Positions 12,838 to 24,429 are shown, numbered from the stretch's first letter. The stretch is DNA of 64,000 bases from Dipteris shenzhenensis (GCA_047967505.1 CM106540.1), one strand, 5' to 3'. The notes: generated by a model from the sequence alone, not told the origin. A program made the numbers and translations.

Positions 12838-13130
12838 GGGTGCAGCTGGGACGAAACGTGACAGAATGGATTTGTAAGAAGATTTGCGAGCAAGAATCAA
12901 AGCAATGGGCTAAAGGGAATCACAAGGAGGGGAAGAGCTACAAGGAAGTGATTTACGAGCAAGAATCAAAGCAATGGAGAGTGGCCTTGACAGAATGCAA
13001 TGGAAGCCTCTGCTATTGATAGATCATGGGACTGTCAAGGACTAGTAAAGTCAACAGCAACAAATCCTTAGGAAAGGTGCTCAATGGATGCTAGCTTTAT
13101 AAAGCATTAGCCCCCGTTTCACTTTCCATT

Positions 13131-13138
13131 CTTTTATA
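13131..13138 (-). promoter_or_regulatory. TATA box of dirigent gene 1
   Basis: TATAAAAG on the minus strand, 294 bp upstream of the ATG. The same box and its flanks are conserved upstream of gene 2 (47093-47100). This spacing implies a 5' leader of roughly 260 nt. Confidence 0.6.
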
Positions 13139-13729
13139 GACATCCACATGGCTTCTTGCATTCTTATTAGCAATTGGCAGCTTCCTTGTCATTTCTGTGC
13201 CCCTTCATCTTCCAAGTCACCCCTTCCCAAGGCATAGCATGAGCCATGGCACATGCTTCCAAAACCTTCTCATAGTCCTTTAGTGGAAGACGTTTCTCCA
13301 TCCCATCCCACACTTGTTTCTTCTAGAAAATAGAAAATGATCCTTTAATAAAGGACGTTTCCCCTTCCCATCTTAGCTGAGTTAGGCACTCCCAAGTCTT
13401 TTCTTGTAGGAAATTCTACAAGTGGTGTTAAAGAGAGTTTCTCTACATTCCTTAAGGAGCTTTTAATCCCTTCTTTCATTGTTGTAGGGAAACATGTGAT
13501 AGTATCATATTTGAATAAACAAGGTTGCTTCAAGCCTCCTTACAACAATAAATCGAATGTGCAACCAAAATGAAAACAAAAGAGAAGACTAGTGAAAAAG
13601 AGAAGGCAATTATCATAAGGAGTAAAGGGGCCCATTAATTACAAAGAGGGGGAGGTGGGATAAATAGAGATGTGGAGCCCTAATGGAGCAAAAACCTCTT
13701 TGCATGAAAGACAAATGCTAATGCAAATC

Positions 13730-13737
13730 CTTATACC
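13730..13737 (-). other. Unoccupied insertion site for MITE copy 4
   Basis: A single GGTATAAG (minus strand) with flanks ...CTCTTTAGGTCAA and GGATTTGCATTAGC. In copy R the same flanks surround the element at 45726-45972, with GGTATAAG on both sides. Confidence 0.88.
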
Positions 13738-13759
13738 TTGACCTAAAGAGACTCTCACA

Positions 13760-14160
13760 ATACACACAAATCCTCTATCCATGATGGTCTTGATTCTAGT
13801 TCTACTCTTAGGCAAAGGTTTTATCCCAATTGTAAACTAGACTTGAGACCTCACATCCAACATACCTTGAGATCCTTGCAGCAACACACCTATATCATCA
13901 ACAAATAGGTGTGCATTGAACTGAATCCTTGATGGTAGCAACAAACCATTAATCCTTCCTTCCTTGATTCTTCTTGAGGATCTTGATAACTAGGGTTGGA
14001 GCTCAAAGAAATAAAAAGAGGGAAGGGGACATCCCTTCTTGATAACAGTAGTACTATAAATCACCTGCAACCCCTTGATTCACGTCGAGGATGGCTAATG
14101 CATTCACAAACAAGGTCTTTACCTTTCTAATAGAAGCCTCATTAAAATGAGATGCTTTAG
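13760..14160 (-). pseudogene. LINE reverse-transcriptase fragment, 3' part
   Basis: Minus-strand translation shows non-LTR reverse transcriptase features: FNEASIRKVKTLFVNAL, a region resembling QGCPLSP, and the active-site segment NAHLFVDDIGVLLQGSQGM. Stops and frameshifts break it. It continues the element whose upstream half is at 15425-15870; the two are separated by about 1.25 kb of unrelated DNA. Confidence 0.65.
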
Positions 14161-15425
14161 CACATATTCATATAGTCCCACTAGATCCTATATGTTGCTA
14201 CTATCCCATGGCTTCCGCAGGATGTGTAGGATGTGCAGGTCATCGAGGTTTTTTGTCACATACAGTTATATCGATGTTGTCACTTATAGTTGTAGTATAC
14301 GTGTAGCTTAGGACCTCAGGTCGTAGTATTGTGGTGAGAGACGTAGGCTCAACTATGGAAGAAAACATCACGCATGCTTGCGTGAAAGGAACATTCGTCA
14401 ACATGGTTGGGGGAATGAAGCCATTTGCCTCCATAAGGGGCTCTAAGGTTTCAAAGAAGGTTCAAGGTTATAAGGGGGATTAAGGTTAGAAGGGGTTTCC
14501 AGGGTTTAGAGGGAGGTTATTGCAAGAGAGGAACGAATAACCATGTGTATTGCATGTAATGGACTAGCACATATATAGAAAGAGATATGCACCCCTCCGT
14601 GCCACAAATATGTACCTCTTGGCACCATCCCCCATATAGAGGTTCCAGGGTTCAGAAGGAGGTTCAAGGTTAGAAGGGTTGATCAAGGTTAGAAGGGGGT
14701 TTTAGGGTTCAAAAGAAGGTTCCAGAGTTCAGAGTAGAGTACATGGTGGAGAACTCATCTATCTCATAGGTCTTAGAGGTCAAGAGTTGGACAACTACTC
14801 TAGGAGGTTCAAGGTTTAGGGGAAGCATAGGAGTGGGAGAGAAGGAAGGTGTAAGAGAAAAGGGGTTGGGAGGGGGAGAGGAGAAGGGAGCAGGAGGGGT
14901 TGCAAGGTTCGAGGAGAGGAGAGTGGGGGACAAGGGTAGGACATGACAGTGCAAGGGAGCATGGAAACTTGGACACAATTGCATAAAACACCAAAATAGG
15001 ACTCAACACAATGCCCCAACGAGTGTAGGAATTTATACAATTCCATCATGAGGCATTTATACAAGTTGGAGAGCTTCTCTCTCTGCATGTAGGAATTGTA
15101 GGACTTTCTCTCTCTACATGCAAAACTTGCATCTAGGATGCGCATATAGAAGTTGAATGTAGGAGTTTCATTTAGAGCAATGTCATGCATGTAGAACTTG
15201 CATGTAGAATATGCATGTAGAACTTACATGTAGAACATGTATGTGGGAACTGCATGTGAACTTGCATGTAGGAATTGCACCTAGAACATGCATGTAGGAG
15301 TTGTATGAGCTTGCATGTAGAACATGCATGTTAGATTCCAAAGAGAGATTCTTTCTAGCCTTATGCAATACCAGCAAATCTTTTCCACTACTTCATACAC
15401 ACATTCTCTACTACATGAGTCCATG
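14160..15425. repeat. Repetitive insert splitting a LINE
   Basis: A stretch without recognisable coding, inserted in LINE sequence. 14440-14740 holds many diverged copies of a GGTTCAAGGTTAGAAGG-like unit. 15180-15340 holds diverged repeats of about 14 bp based on GCATGTAGAACTT. A pyrimidine-rich block on the minus strand (about 14820-14960) produces spurious Pro/Ser/Leu ORFs. I found no terminal repeats or target duplication, so the class is unknown and the ends are approximate. Confidence 0.5.
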
Positions 15426-15870
15426 TTGACCCAAAGTTAGCACTAGAGTTAACACTATCATAGGCTTTATTCATGTTAGACACAAAAGAAGGCACTTTTA
15501 ACCTGATGCACATGCATAGTTCAAAGCCCTAGTAACATCCAAAACTTTTCCAAAAATGTCCCTACCCTTTACGAAGGCATTTTGTTTTTGGATGACCACC
15601 ATCTCACCACAATTGTGCATATCTTTGGCCAACACCTTGTAGGAAGTATTTAACATGGTGATTGAGTGGTCTCTAGTCCCCCACTTTCATCCTGCATTGC
15701 TGCTCTAGAGACAACTTCATTAGGCTCGCGGTAATCTCTTGTGACAAAGAGACTCTACTAATCAAAGCCTTAGCCATATCCACCAAATCTTCTTTCAAGA
15801 TATTCCAGAAGGCCATAAAGAGATCCATTCAAGGCCTAAAGACTTCTCTTTGTCCTTCTCCAGGTCCTTT
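15425..15870 (-). pseudogene. LINE reverse-transcriptase fragment, 5' part
   Basis: Minus-strand reading gives motifs of the N-terminal half of a LINE reverse transcriptase: FMAFWNILKEDLVDMAKALI, then a line resembling the 'WRPI' region (RPLNHH), GHPKTKCLRKG and an MNKAYDSVN segment equivalent to the usual KAYD motif. It is broken by stops and shifts. It is the upstream half of the fragment at 13760-14160. Confidence 0.6.
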
Positions 15871-15879
15871 CGTGAGAAG

Positions 15880-17435
15880 TGCCTTGCTAAAAGCCCTATT
15901 AAAGCTCGAGACACTTCGCAATTTGCTAACTTACATAATATAATTGTAATCTATCATAGAATTAATTGTAACAAAGAAAATCTTCTCCAAAGATCACAAA
16001 ACTATTTGCAAACGCTAAAACAAACAAAGACATCAAACCAAATTTGTTGAAACAAAGAGGTGATCCATTTCACAAAGAGCTAAAATCATACTAAGTGAAA
16101 TAATAATCAGTGATTAAACTCAAAATGCATAACTTTTTAGTGTTCATTTTCATCTACAATGGTTTGTATTGCTTGTTTCTTCAACCATGCAAGATTTACC
16201 TTTTGTATCCTGGAATTATAGGTCCTGCTATTTTTTATAGCAATATTTCTCAATGTGCTCATCATTGTAACCCACAATACTCACACTTGGGTCTTCTGTT
16301 TGCCCTTCACCTTTCCTTCATTTCTTCTTCACACTATATGCTAACTCTCCACCTGGTAGGCTTGATTATGTTCTCCTTTCCTTGATGAAAAGAAAAGAAG
16401 ACACATCGTGAAAGTCAAGATTCTCTGAACTCACACACAGTCTTTGAACTAATTCAAGTTATAGCTAAGAGTTGGAACCTTAGCATGGTATTCCTCCACT
16501 TTCTACCAGAGAACTTATGTGCTTCAACAAGGCTTGCATTCAAATTTAAATGAGTACCTAATCTTTTTGTCTTACCCATTTAGAAACTAAATAGCTACTA
16601 TGTGTAAGGATGAGGGTTGATTCTAATTGTATTAGAGATAGAACTGATAGTAGGTCATTGTGCCAAAAGAAAAACCTACACCGCCTTCTCTCATGGTATG
16701 CTAAAAATGTTGCCACCTAGTTCGATGTATTTGCTAGAGCCATGTTGTGTCCATGGACTTGCACATGGCTATCCATGCATGGGATTAGTCACCTCAACCA
16801 TTAATTCAGTACACTCCTTTAGCTCTATGCGAGAACCGATTAAGATTTAGTCAAGGCTTAAAATACCCTCCATGATGATGTAGCAAACATATAGTAGTAT
16901 TTCCTTGCTTAGAAGAATAGTTTGAGGTCTCACGACATTTTCTTTTCCATTGATCAGATAGGTTCTTAAGCCTTTGTTCATGCATTTCTAGTCCAATACT
17001 TTTCTTTTGCAATAAAAATTTGATGTTATGTCTTATTTATTCGACTCGATACAAAGAAATATTTTTTACATATGCTTTCACTTATAATTTGTCTTGGCTA
17101 TCATAGAACAATATGTTTTGCATGCTCAATTATGGGACTAGAATTTGAATAGTTTCTTTCAAAATGACCATGCTCATAGGTCTAAGGCTATGCACGACTA
17201 CGATGAAATGCATCGTGGTTTGAGATGATGTTCATCTTGGTTTTAGTTCTAGCTATTTGCTTCCTAAATATTTTTTCAGACAAAATAGGCCCTGGCAACA
17301 TCTTTTTCCCACATGAATGGCTCCTTTCTTATGTATTTGTAGCTTTGAAAGTAGATACTTTCTTATTTTATATATAAACTTACTTAGCTACTCTAAACCT
17401 TCATAGAGTATAATATCATTAGTCCTACAATTTAT
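15880..17435. other. Spacer with a possible gag remnant
   Basis: AT-rich, with no intact gene. On the minus strand near 16200-16290 there is a frameshifted zinc-knuckle-like string (CEYCG ... HIEKYCYKK), perhaps a copia gag relic. Nothing else was recognised. The right limit is the LTR start of element B. Confidence 0.4.
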
Positions 17436-17605
17436 TGTGGGGGTTAAAGGTCACTGTGCCTTTACCCCGGTTATGTACAATACTCAAACACATATATAAA
17501 TGAATGAAAAAGAAGATTAGGGTGATCTGCACCCACCAAAACTTGTGTGGCTCTCTGTTTCTCTCTCTCCCTCTTCCATTCTTGCTTCCGTTGAGAACAC
17601 TCTCA
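17436..17605 (+). repeat. 5' LTR of copia element B
   Basis: TG...CA segment of about 170 bp ending just before a primer binding site, with an internal TATATAAATG at about 17491. No second copy of this LTR was found in the window because the 3' end of B is missing, so the outer limit rests on the TG start alone. Confidence 0.6.
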
Positions 17606-17607
17606 AC

Positions 17608-17620
17608 TGGTATCAGATCC
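17608..17620 (+). other. Primer binding site of copia element B
   Basis: TGGTATCAGATCC, matching the initiator-methionine-tRNA type primer site over its first ten bases, two bases after the LTR end. Confidence 0.75.
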
Positions 17621-19061
17621 CGGGTGATCTAGTTGAGCGTGCGTGAATGCTTGAAGCTCAATAGCACTGTGGGAGGAAGGAGAAGCTCTGTGGAAAGCTT
17701 TGTGGGTGACTTTACTTGGAGGAACCTTTGGAAAAGTCACTTTGGTTTTGCGAAGTGGTTTTGAGAGCCTGTTAAGTGTTTTCAAAGAAAAAGCGTTTTT
17801 TGACCTTTTCCCTGTTCCGTTCGATGACAGAGACTCTGTATTGACTTGGAGAGGCAACTATTGCTTGCTTTTGGTGTCCACTTCACTTTAGAAGCTTGGA
17901 AACACCTTCATTCTTCAATCTGGGATCATTTCATTGGATTTCTGACTCATTGTGTCAGTTTCTGTGTTTTTCTGCCCGGGTGTTGGAACTCAAGTTTGGA
18001 GCAACCATTTGTAGATCTATTAGTTTTGGTGGACTCAGGAGATCCTAAAACTTCTATGTTGCTCATCATTCGTACTCCGGTGGAGTTAACAAATAGCTTT
18101 GTTTCCAAAAACGTTTTTCAGTCTATGTGTTGGACCTAGTGATTGAGACCACAGTTTCTAAAACCGTCTATCCGATTGCGTTTCGAACGCCCAAAAACCC
18201 CTACCTGTCAGTTCTTATGCGATTCGGTGGAGGATTTTCAGAGTTATAGATCTTTGTGTAATCGATTTCGTCTCTTTGTTATGCATTTTTCATTCTAAGG
18301 TTTTGAAACATTAGATTTATGCCACATGGCAGTGGATAAGTGTTGACTCCCATTTCTCACTCATTGGTTGGGATTTTGGAGTTCCGGTAGAAGAGAGATA
18401 TTTGCAAATTTTCTTGCTGAGTCCGATTATGCAATGGCACCCATGTTTTGAGGCATCTCAGGTTCTATTTTCAGTAGCGGCATCTCAGGTTCTATTTTTA
18501 GTAGCGGTCATTACCATGTGACTATGATTTCTTGAGCATACCTTATGTAGATCACTTTGGTTGCAGTTTGAGTAGTGTGCGCTCATTCGTGGTGTGCATT
18601 GGGTTGCAGTGGATGATTTATAGGCCATTTGGATGCATTACGGTCCTTATTGGATGCGCTGATAGGCCCAAATTGCCTTGTGGGATGCTATTTTTATGGA
18701 CACTTTGCACATGGATGTTATTTTATGCTGAGCAACAGCTTTGACACATTACAGGTGATGCACTGATAGTGCTATGCTCTCTTGGATGAGATATTATTAA
18801 TGCATATGCCAGTGGACGGTGTTTATGCTTGAGTCATTTGGCACTTATTGGCATTTTGGATTGCCATTGCAGTTGGCATTTTCTTTTGGGCCAGATTTGC
18901 TCATATGGATGCATAGTATATGCACATGAGTCAGATGCATTGAGACATGAGTTTTGGTGATATTTCACTCTATTGTGGCATACACATTTGGGTGCGCCTG
19001 GTATTTGGGGTGATTCTCTCTTGTAGGCACTAGCATTTGGGGATTTTGCTTCATTTGCATC
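17621..19061 (+). other. Untranslated leader of copia element B
   Basis: About 1.4 kb between the primer site and the gag start. No convincing coding sequence; a 97-codon ORF (17846-18139) resembles nothing I know. A tandem duplication of about 29 bp (CATCTCAGGTTCTATTTTCAG unit) occurs at 18449-18507. The leader is unusually long for a copia element and may contain older inserted DNA. Confidence 0.5.
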
Positions 19062-20121
19062 ATGGCATCCTCTTCCATGTCTAAAAAGGAGTTTTTTAGC
19101 ATGAAAAAGTTTGACGGGACAAACTTTTCTTTGTGGAAAGAACAAATAAGGGATGTGCTTATTCAAAAGAAGCATATTAAACCCTTGGCAGGGATTCAAG
19201 CTAAGCCTGCAAATATGTCTGAGGATGATTGGAATGAGTTGGATGCATTAGCAAAATCTACTATCATCTTGCAGAGTCAGTTTATTTCATAGTAGTAAAT
19301 GAGCAGACTACGGAAGATTTGTGGAATGAAAAGGAAATTGCCTCTAACAAAGTTTACCTCATGAAGAGGTTGTTTGAGCTACAGATGAAGGAAGGGGTCT
19401 CCATTGGTTCTCACTTGAATGAATCCAATATTATTTTCAGCCAAATTCAGGCTCAGAAGATGAATTTTGATGCGGAGACTAAGGCAATATTTCTCTTATG
19501 TTCATTGCCATCCTCATGGGATACCTTCCGTACAACTGTCAGTAACTCTGCACCTGGTGGAGTACTGAAATTTGATGATGTTGTGGGTAGCTTGTTGGCC
19601 GAGGAGATTAGACGGAAGTCTATGGATAGCAACAAGCAGGATGCAGCCTTAAATGTGCAAAGGGGTAGATCACAGTTTAGGGGGAAGTCCCAAGAAAGAG
19701 GGAAGTCTCGTAGCAAATCTAGGGCATGGAACATTGAGTGTTACCACTATGGCAAGAAGGGCCATATGAAAAAGGATTGCTACAAGCTGAAAAGAGAGAA
19801 AAAGGATAAGAAAGAGAATGCAAATCGGGGTGCAAATCAAAAGGAAGAGAGTCCAAGGGAGGACAAAGGAAAAGTGAAGATCGAGGAGATCAATGCAGTC
19901 ACACATGATAGTGACAATGACGTTCTCTTCATGTCTAGTTTATCTGCAGAGTTGCTTACCACTTCACATGATGCATATTCCCAGGATTGGATTTTGGATT
20001 CTGGTGCTTCATTCCATGTTACTCCCCATAGGAAATGGTTCTCCACTTATGACAGTGGAAAGACAGGTTGTGTGCATCTTGGAAATGACTATGCATGTGA
20101 CATAGTGGGAGTAGGTGACAT

Positions 20122-20368
20122 CTCGGGGGGGTCACTCATCATATGTAACCCTATCACGTGAGTTCAACAGAAGGATATTTTTTATTTCTAAAATTTACAG
20201 AAATAAATATACATAAGGGAATATTTAAAATAGTTTTGGAAAAAATTTACAGATTTGTATAGAAAAGGGGTACATTTTATTAATGAAAAAATTTACAGAT
20301 AAGGGATTTTAAATATAGGCCTTGAACGCACGTGATATAGAGGGTTTATACATAGTGACTCCCCTGAG
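20122..20368 (+). mobile_element. MITE-like element, copy 1 (247 bp)
   Basis: Starts CTCGGGGGGGTCACT and ends AGTGACTCCCCTGAG, an imperfect terminal inverted repeat of about 40 bp with CACGTG in each arm. Flanked by GGTGACAT at 20114-20121 and 20369-20376 (exact 8-bp duplication). It lies inside the copia B protease-integrase region and adds a stop codon to that frame. No coding capacity. Confidence 0.93.
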
Positions 20369-21257
20369 GGTGACATAAAGTTTTCTTTTGCAAATGGGTC
20401 TACATTTATTTTGAAACATGTGAGACATGTGCCTAAGTTGACCAAGAGTATTATTTCAGTGGGTCAGCTAGATGATGTCGGTTTTCACACCACTTTTGGC
20501 TTTCAAAGTTGGAAAATTTAGAAGGGCTCTATGCTTTTGGCCAAGGGTGCCATGTGTGGGACTTTGTATCCCTTACATGTATCAGGGGTATTTGATCATG
20601 TTGTTGCAATAACCGAGCAGCCAATCACTTCTTTGTAGCATTGTAGGTTGGGGCACATGAGCCAAAATGGAATGAAACTCTTATGCCATTTGGGTTATGT
20701 ACCGCATTTGAGTTTCTCTGATTTTGAATTTTGTGAGCACTGTCTCTATGGGAAGCAAACTAAATCAGCCCATAAAAGAAGGGGAAAGAAAGAGTTTGAA
20801 AAGATTGATTTGGTGCATTCAGACATATGTGGTCCCATGCCTACACGGTCATTAGGTGAGGCTGAATACTATGTGACATTCATTGATGATGCGACTAGGA
20901 AAGTGTGGGCTTATGCTATAGCTCGGAAGAGTGATTTGTTCCAGGTATTTCAGAAATGGTTGGCCTTGGTTGAGAATCAGTCAGGTAGAACGCTTAAATG
21001 CCTACGGCTGACAATGGTGGAGAGTATCTCTCTCATGACTTTCAGCATTTCTGTGATACACGTGGGATTAAGAGGGAGCTCACATCCCCTCATACTCCAG
21101 AGCAAAATCCAGTTGCAGAAAAGATGAACCGTACCATTCAAGAAAAATTGCAATGCAAGCTTTCCAATGCAAGTCTTTCTGGTCATTTTTGGGCTACGGC
21201 AATGAAGACTACAGTGCATGTGATCAATAGATCACCTAGTAAGAGTTTGGATGGTGG

Positions 21258-21503
21258 CTCGGGGGGGTCATTCATCATATGTAACCCTATCACGTGAGTT
21301 CAACAGAAGGATATTTTTTATTTCTAAAATTTACAGAAATAAATATACATAAGGGACTATTTAAAATAGTTTTGGGGAAATTTTACAATTTTGTATAGAA
21401 AAGGGGTACATTTTATTAATGAAAATTTTACAGATAAGGGATTTTAGAAATAGGCCTTGAACGCACGTGGTATAGAGGGTTTATACATAGTGACCCCCCC
21501 GGG
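21258..21503 (+). mobile_element. MITE-like element, copy 2 (246 bp)
   Basis: Same family as 20122-20368, starting CTCGGGGGGGTCATT and ending GTGACCCCCCCGGG. Flanked by GATGGTGG at 21250-21257 and 21504-21511 (exact). Inserted in the integrase region of copia B. Confidence 0.93.
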
Positions 21504-22948
21504 GATGGTGGTATTCTTGAAGAGGCATGGAGTGGCAAGAAGCCCTTTTACTCTCATTTGCATATATTTGGGTGTGAGGCATATGCACATGTGCCAAAAG
21601 AGCTTCGAAAGAAGCTAGATCCTAAGTCTAGGAAATGCATCTTTCTGGGTTATGGTGAAAGTGGAGAGATGGGCTATCATCTCTAAGATCCAGAAGCAAA
21701 GAAGATCATACGCAGCCATGATGTAGTCTTCAATGAGAAGAAGATGCGTAAGGCACCCATGAGGGATGTGGAAATGAGGAGAATCACTTTCCAAGATGTG
21801 AATCCACCTGCATATGTTGATAGACAGCAAGTTTTCCATGCACCAAATGTGCAAGAAATGGTACCACCAAGTACTCCCACAGGTATGCAATCAAGGGTAG
21901 ATGATGGATCGTCTGTTGGTGGAAATAATGAGCCAAATGTGGCTGATATGCAGGTGGGACAGCAAGGTGAAATGCCCTTGAGAAGATCATCTAGAGTGTC
22001 TAGACCGCCTAATAGGTTTGTTCCAAGGGTAGACTATGTGATGCTTACTGATTGTGGGGAGCCTTCTTGCTACAGAGAGGCTATGATGCACGAGGATCAA
22101 TGCAAGTGGGAATATTCTATGCAATCAGAGATGACTTTACTTATGAAGAATAAGACCTGGGACTTAGTTTCTTTGCCACATGGAAAGAAAGCATTGCCAT
22201 GTAAATGGGTCTATAAAATGAAGGTCACATGTGATGATGTGCCTAGGTACAAGGCCCCTTTGGTCGCTAAAGGATTCAAGCAAGAGAAGGGTGTGGACTT
22301 TTATGAGATATTCTCTCTGGTTGTGAAGATGACCACACTTAGATGCATGCTTGGACTAGTGGCATCAGAGGATATGGAGCTTATGCAGATGGATGTTAAG
22401 ACAACTTTCTTGCATGGGGATTTGCATGAGGAAATTTACATGGTGCAGTCGGAAGGCTTTGAAGAAAAGGGCAAAGAGCATTTAGTTTGCAAGTTGAAGA
22501 AGAGTCTCTATGGTCTTAAGCAAGCGCCTAGAGAATGGTATCAGAAGTTTGATGCTTTTATTCGGTCCCAGGGTTTTAGAAGGAGTGAAATTGATCACTG
22601 CCTCTACACTAAAAGGGCTAAGGATAATAGCCTGATAATCTTGGCACTATATGTGGATGATATGCTATTGGCTAGCAAAAATACTTATGAGCTAGATGCA
22701 TTAAAGACCAAGTTGCATGAGGCCTTTGATATGAAGGATTTGTGACTTGCATGTCATATTCTTGGTATGCGCATCACATGTGATCGGAGTAGGAAACTCC
22801 TTTGGCTTTCACAAAAAGAGTATGTTACAAAAGTATTGCAGCGTTTCAATATGGAGGGGGGGAAGGCAGTGAGTACTCCATTGCCTCCATATGTGAAACT
22901 GAGTCATCCAGATAGTCCCAAATCAGATGAGGAAAGGGCCATGATGGC

Positions 22949-24429
22949 GAGCGGATATGAAGAACACTAAGTTGTGGCATAAGAGGTTTGGTCATCTAAA
23001 CCTTAGTTCTTTGAAGGAGATGCATAAAAGTGGAATGATTGCAAACCTACCAGAAATTTCAGATCTTCCTGATGTATGTGAAGCTTGCATGATGGGCAAG
23101 CAGCATCGGCAGCCCTTTCCTAAAGAGGCCAACAAGGCAAAGGCTCCTCTAGAGCTCGTTCAAATGGACCTCTATGGAAAGATGGAGATGGAAGCTTTGA
23201 GTGGTTCCTACTACTTCATGACACTGACTCGGGGGGCTCACTCATCATATGTAACCCTATCACGTGAGTTCAACAGAAGGATTTTTTTAATTTCTAAAAT
23301 TTACAAAAATAAATATACATAAGGGACTATTTTAAATAGTATTGGAAAAAATTTACAGATTTGTATAGAAAAGGGGTACATTTTATTAATGAAATTTTTA
23401 CAAATAAGGGATTTTAAATATAGGCCTTGAACGCACGTGCTATAGAGAGTTTATACATAGTGACCCCCCTGAGGACACTGATCGATGACTACAGTAGAAG
23501 GATATGGATATACTTCCTGAAGACGAAAGATGAGGCTTTCAGTAGGTTCAAGGAATGGCATGTAATGGTCGAGAAAGAATCGGGGAGAAAGGTGAAGAAG
23601 CTGAGATCAGACAGAGGTGGAGAGTTCACATCGACTGAATTCGAAAGTTACTACAAAAGTCATGAGATCAAGAGGCAGAAACCCCCACCAGATACATAAC
23701 AGCAAAATGGAGTAGCAGAATGCAAGATGCGCATCATCTGCAAAATGGGTCGGAGTATGATGAAAGGGAAAAATTTGCAAAGACTTTCTGGGCTGAAGCA
23801 TGTAACACTGCACTTTACATCCTCAATCGTAGCTACACGAAGGCTGTGAATGGGATGACACCACAGCAAGCCTTTTCTGGTAAGAAACGTTCAGCTACAC
23901 ATTTCAGAGTTTTTGGATGTGACTGTTTTGTGCATGTCCCTGATGCTATCAGGACCAAATGGGAACCAAAGAGCCGGAAGTGTATTTTCTTGGGCTACAG
24001 TGAAGAGGTGAAGGGTTACCATCTCTATAACCCTATCACCAAGAAGGTAATTATAAGTTGCAATGTGGTCTTCTCAGAATAGCTGCATCAATTGGAGAAG
24101 GATGCTTCCTTCCCAGACAACCAGGACCAGGATATCCATCTAGTACTGCCACCAACAGCAGACCGAACTCCCCCATGGGAGGATTCAAGACAAAGAAGAT
24201 GAAGAAGATCCTGCAGAACCACAATGGCAATGGCCATTCCCGAAGTGGGTAAAGCAGCTTTTGGATGGCAGAGAACCTCAGCCATCGAGGAGGAACCATC
24301 CAAACACTGCCGGTCCAAGAGATTAGAGGAGCAAAGAAGGGCATAGGAACACTTGGTCAACTATGCTTTGATGACAGAAGTGATCCATGCTGATGAACCC
24401 AAGTGTCTTGAAGAGGCACAGGGCGATGC
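22949..24429 (+). pseudogene. Family A copia fragment: integrase to the start of reverse transcriptase
   Basis: Plus-strand relative of A1 (compare minus-strand 1880-2920). It begins with GAG-pre-integrase (NTKLWHKRFGHLNLSSLKEM), continues into integrase (IDDYSRRIWIYFLKTKDEAF, LRSDRGGEF) split by a MITE at 23228, and ends in the segment before RT (...NYALMTEVIHADEPKCLEEAQ). It stops at 24429 in a sequence equivalent to A1 position about 1880. The bases that follow in family A resume, on the opposite strand, at 29929. The frame is broken by stops and shifts. Confidence 0.88.
23228..23473 (+). mobile_element. MITE-like element, copy 3 (246 bp)
   Basis: Same family, starting CTCGGGGGGCTCACT and ending GTGACCCCCCTGAG. 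Flanked by GACACTGA at 23220-23227 and 23474-23481 (exact). Inserted in the family A integrase. Confidence 0.93.

Larger units (their letters stand above)
9130..13760 (+). repeat. Segmental duplication copy L
   Basis: A roughly 4.6-kb segment whose parts recur as copy M (31675-32804 plus 39481-41840, same orientation) and copy R (45697-52310, inverted). Shared landmarks in order are a GA microsatellite, a decayed copia-type gag, a CT microsatellite, a segment with repeated regional markers and (in L and R) the dirigent gene. L serves as the unoccupied reference for insertions in M and R. The right limit is near 13760, where similarity to R stops and LINE sequence begins. Confidence 0.8.
19062..22948 (+). 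pseudogene. Copia element B gag-pol, truncated in reverse transcriptase
   Basis: Plus-strand copia polyprotein. Gag starts at 19062 (MASSSMSKKEFFSMKKFDG), with a stop near 19290. The zinc knuckle near 19740 reads CYHYGKKGHMKKDC, so the second Cys is Tyr. The protease keeps its motif (DWILDSGASFHVT, near 20000). The frame is interrupted by the MITE at 20122; after it come GAG-pre-integrase and integrase (20648-21127, with HSDICGPM and FIDDATRKVW, then a frameshift to TADNGGEYLS at about 21000). A second MITE sits at 21258. Reverse transcriptase (21744-22745) keeps YVDDM and ends with a stop at 22745, with the connecting region at 22767-22948. There the sequence switches abruptly to family A; the rest of RT, RNase H and the 3' LTR of B are absent. 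Confidence 0.92.

Noticed and set aside
12350-12893. Several overlapping ORFs on both strands across the dirigent gene
   Set aside because: They are antisense or alternate-frame shadows of the G/C-rich dirigent CDS; the same shadows recur at 47387-47903 over the second gene.
12838-12900. An N-terminal extension of 21 residues for dirigent gene 1 (start at 12900)
   Set aside because: The extension is not a signal peptide, and the counterpart copy has no open frame there; the conserved MSKPLL start gives a normal signal peptide.
14709-15009. Pro/Leu/Ser-rich ORFs in 14709-15190
   Set aside because: Produced by a purine-rich low-complexity strand; no domain and no homologous frame elsewhere in the window.
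15180-15340. Possible CRISPR-like array (GCATGTAGAACTT repeats)
   Set aside because: Units are short, diverged and without regular unique spacers, and the DNA is plant nuclear; it is a degenerate minisatellite.
20122-20368. The MITE-like family as solo LTRs
   Set aside because: The ends are inverted rather than direct repeats, lack TG...CA, and the target duplication is 8 bp rather than 5 bp.
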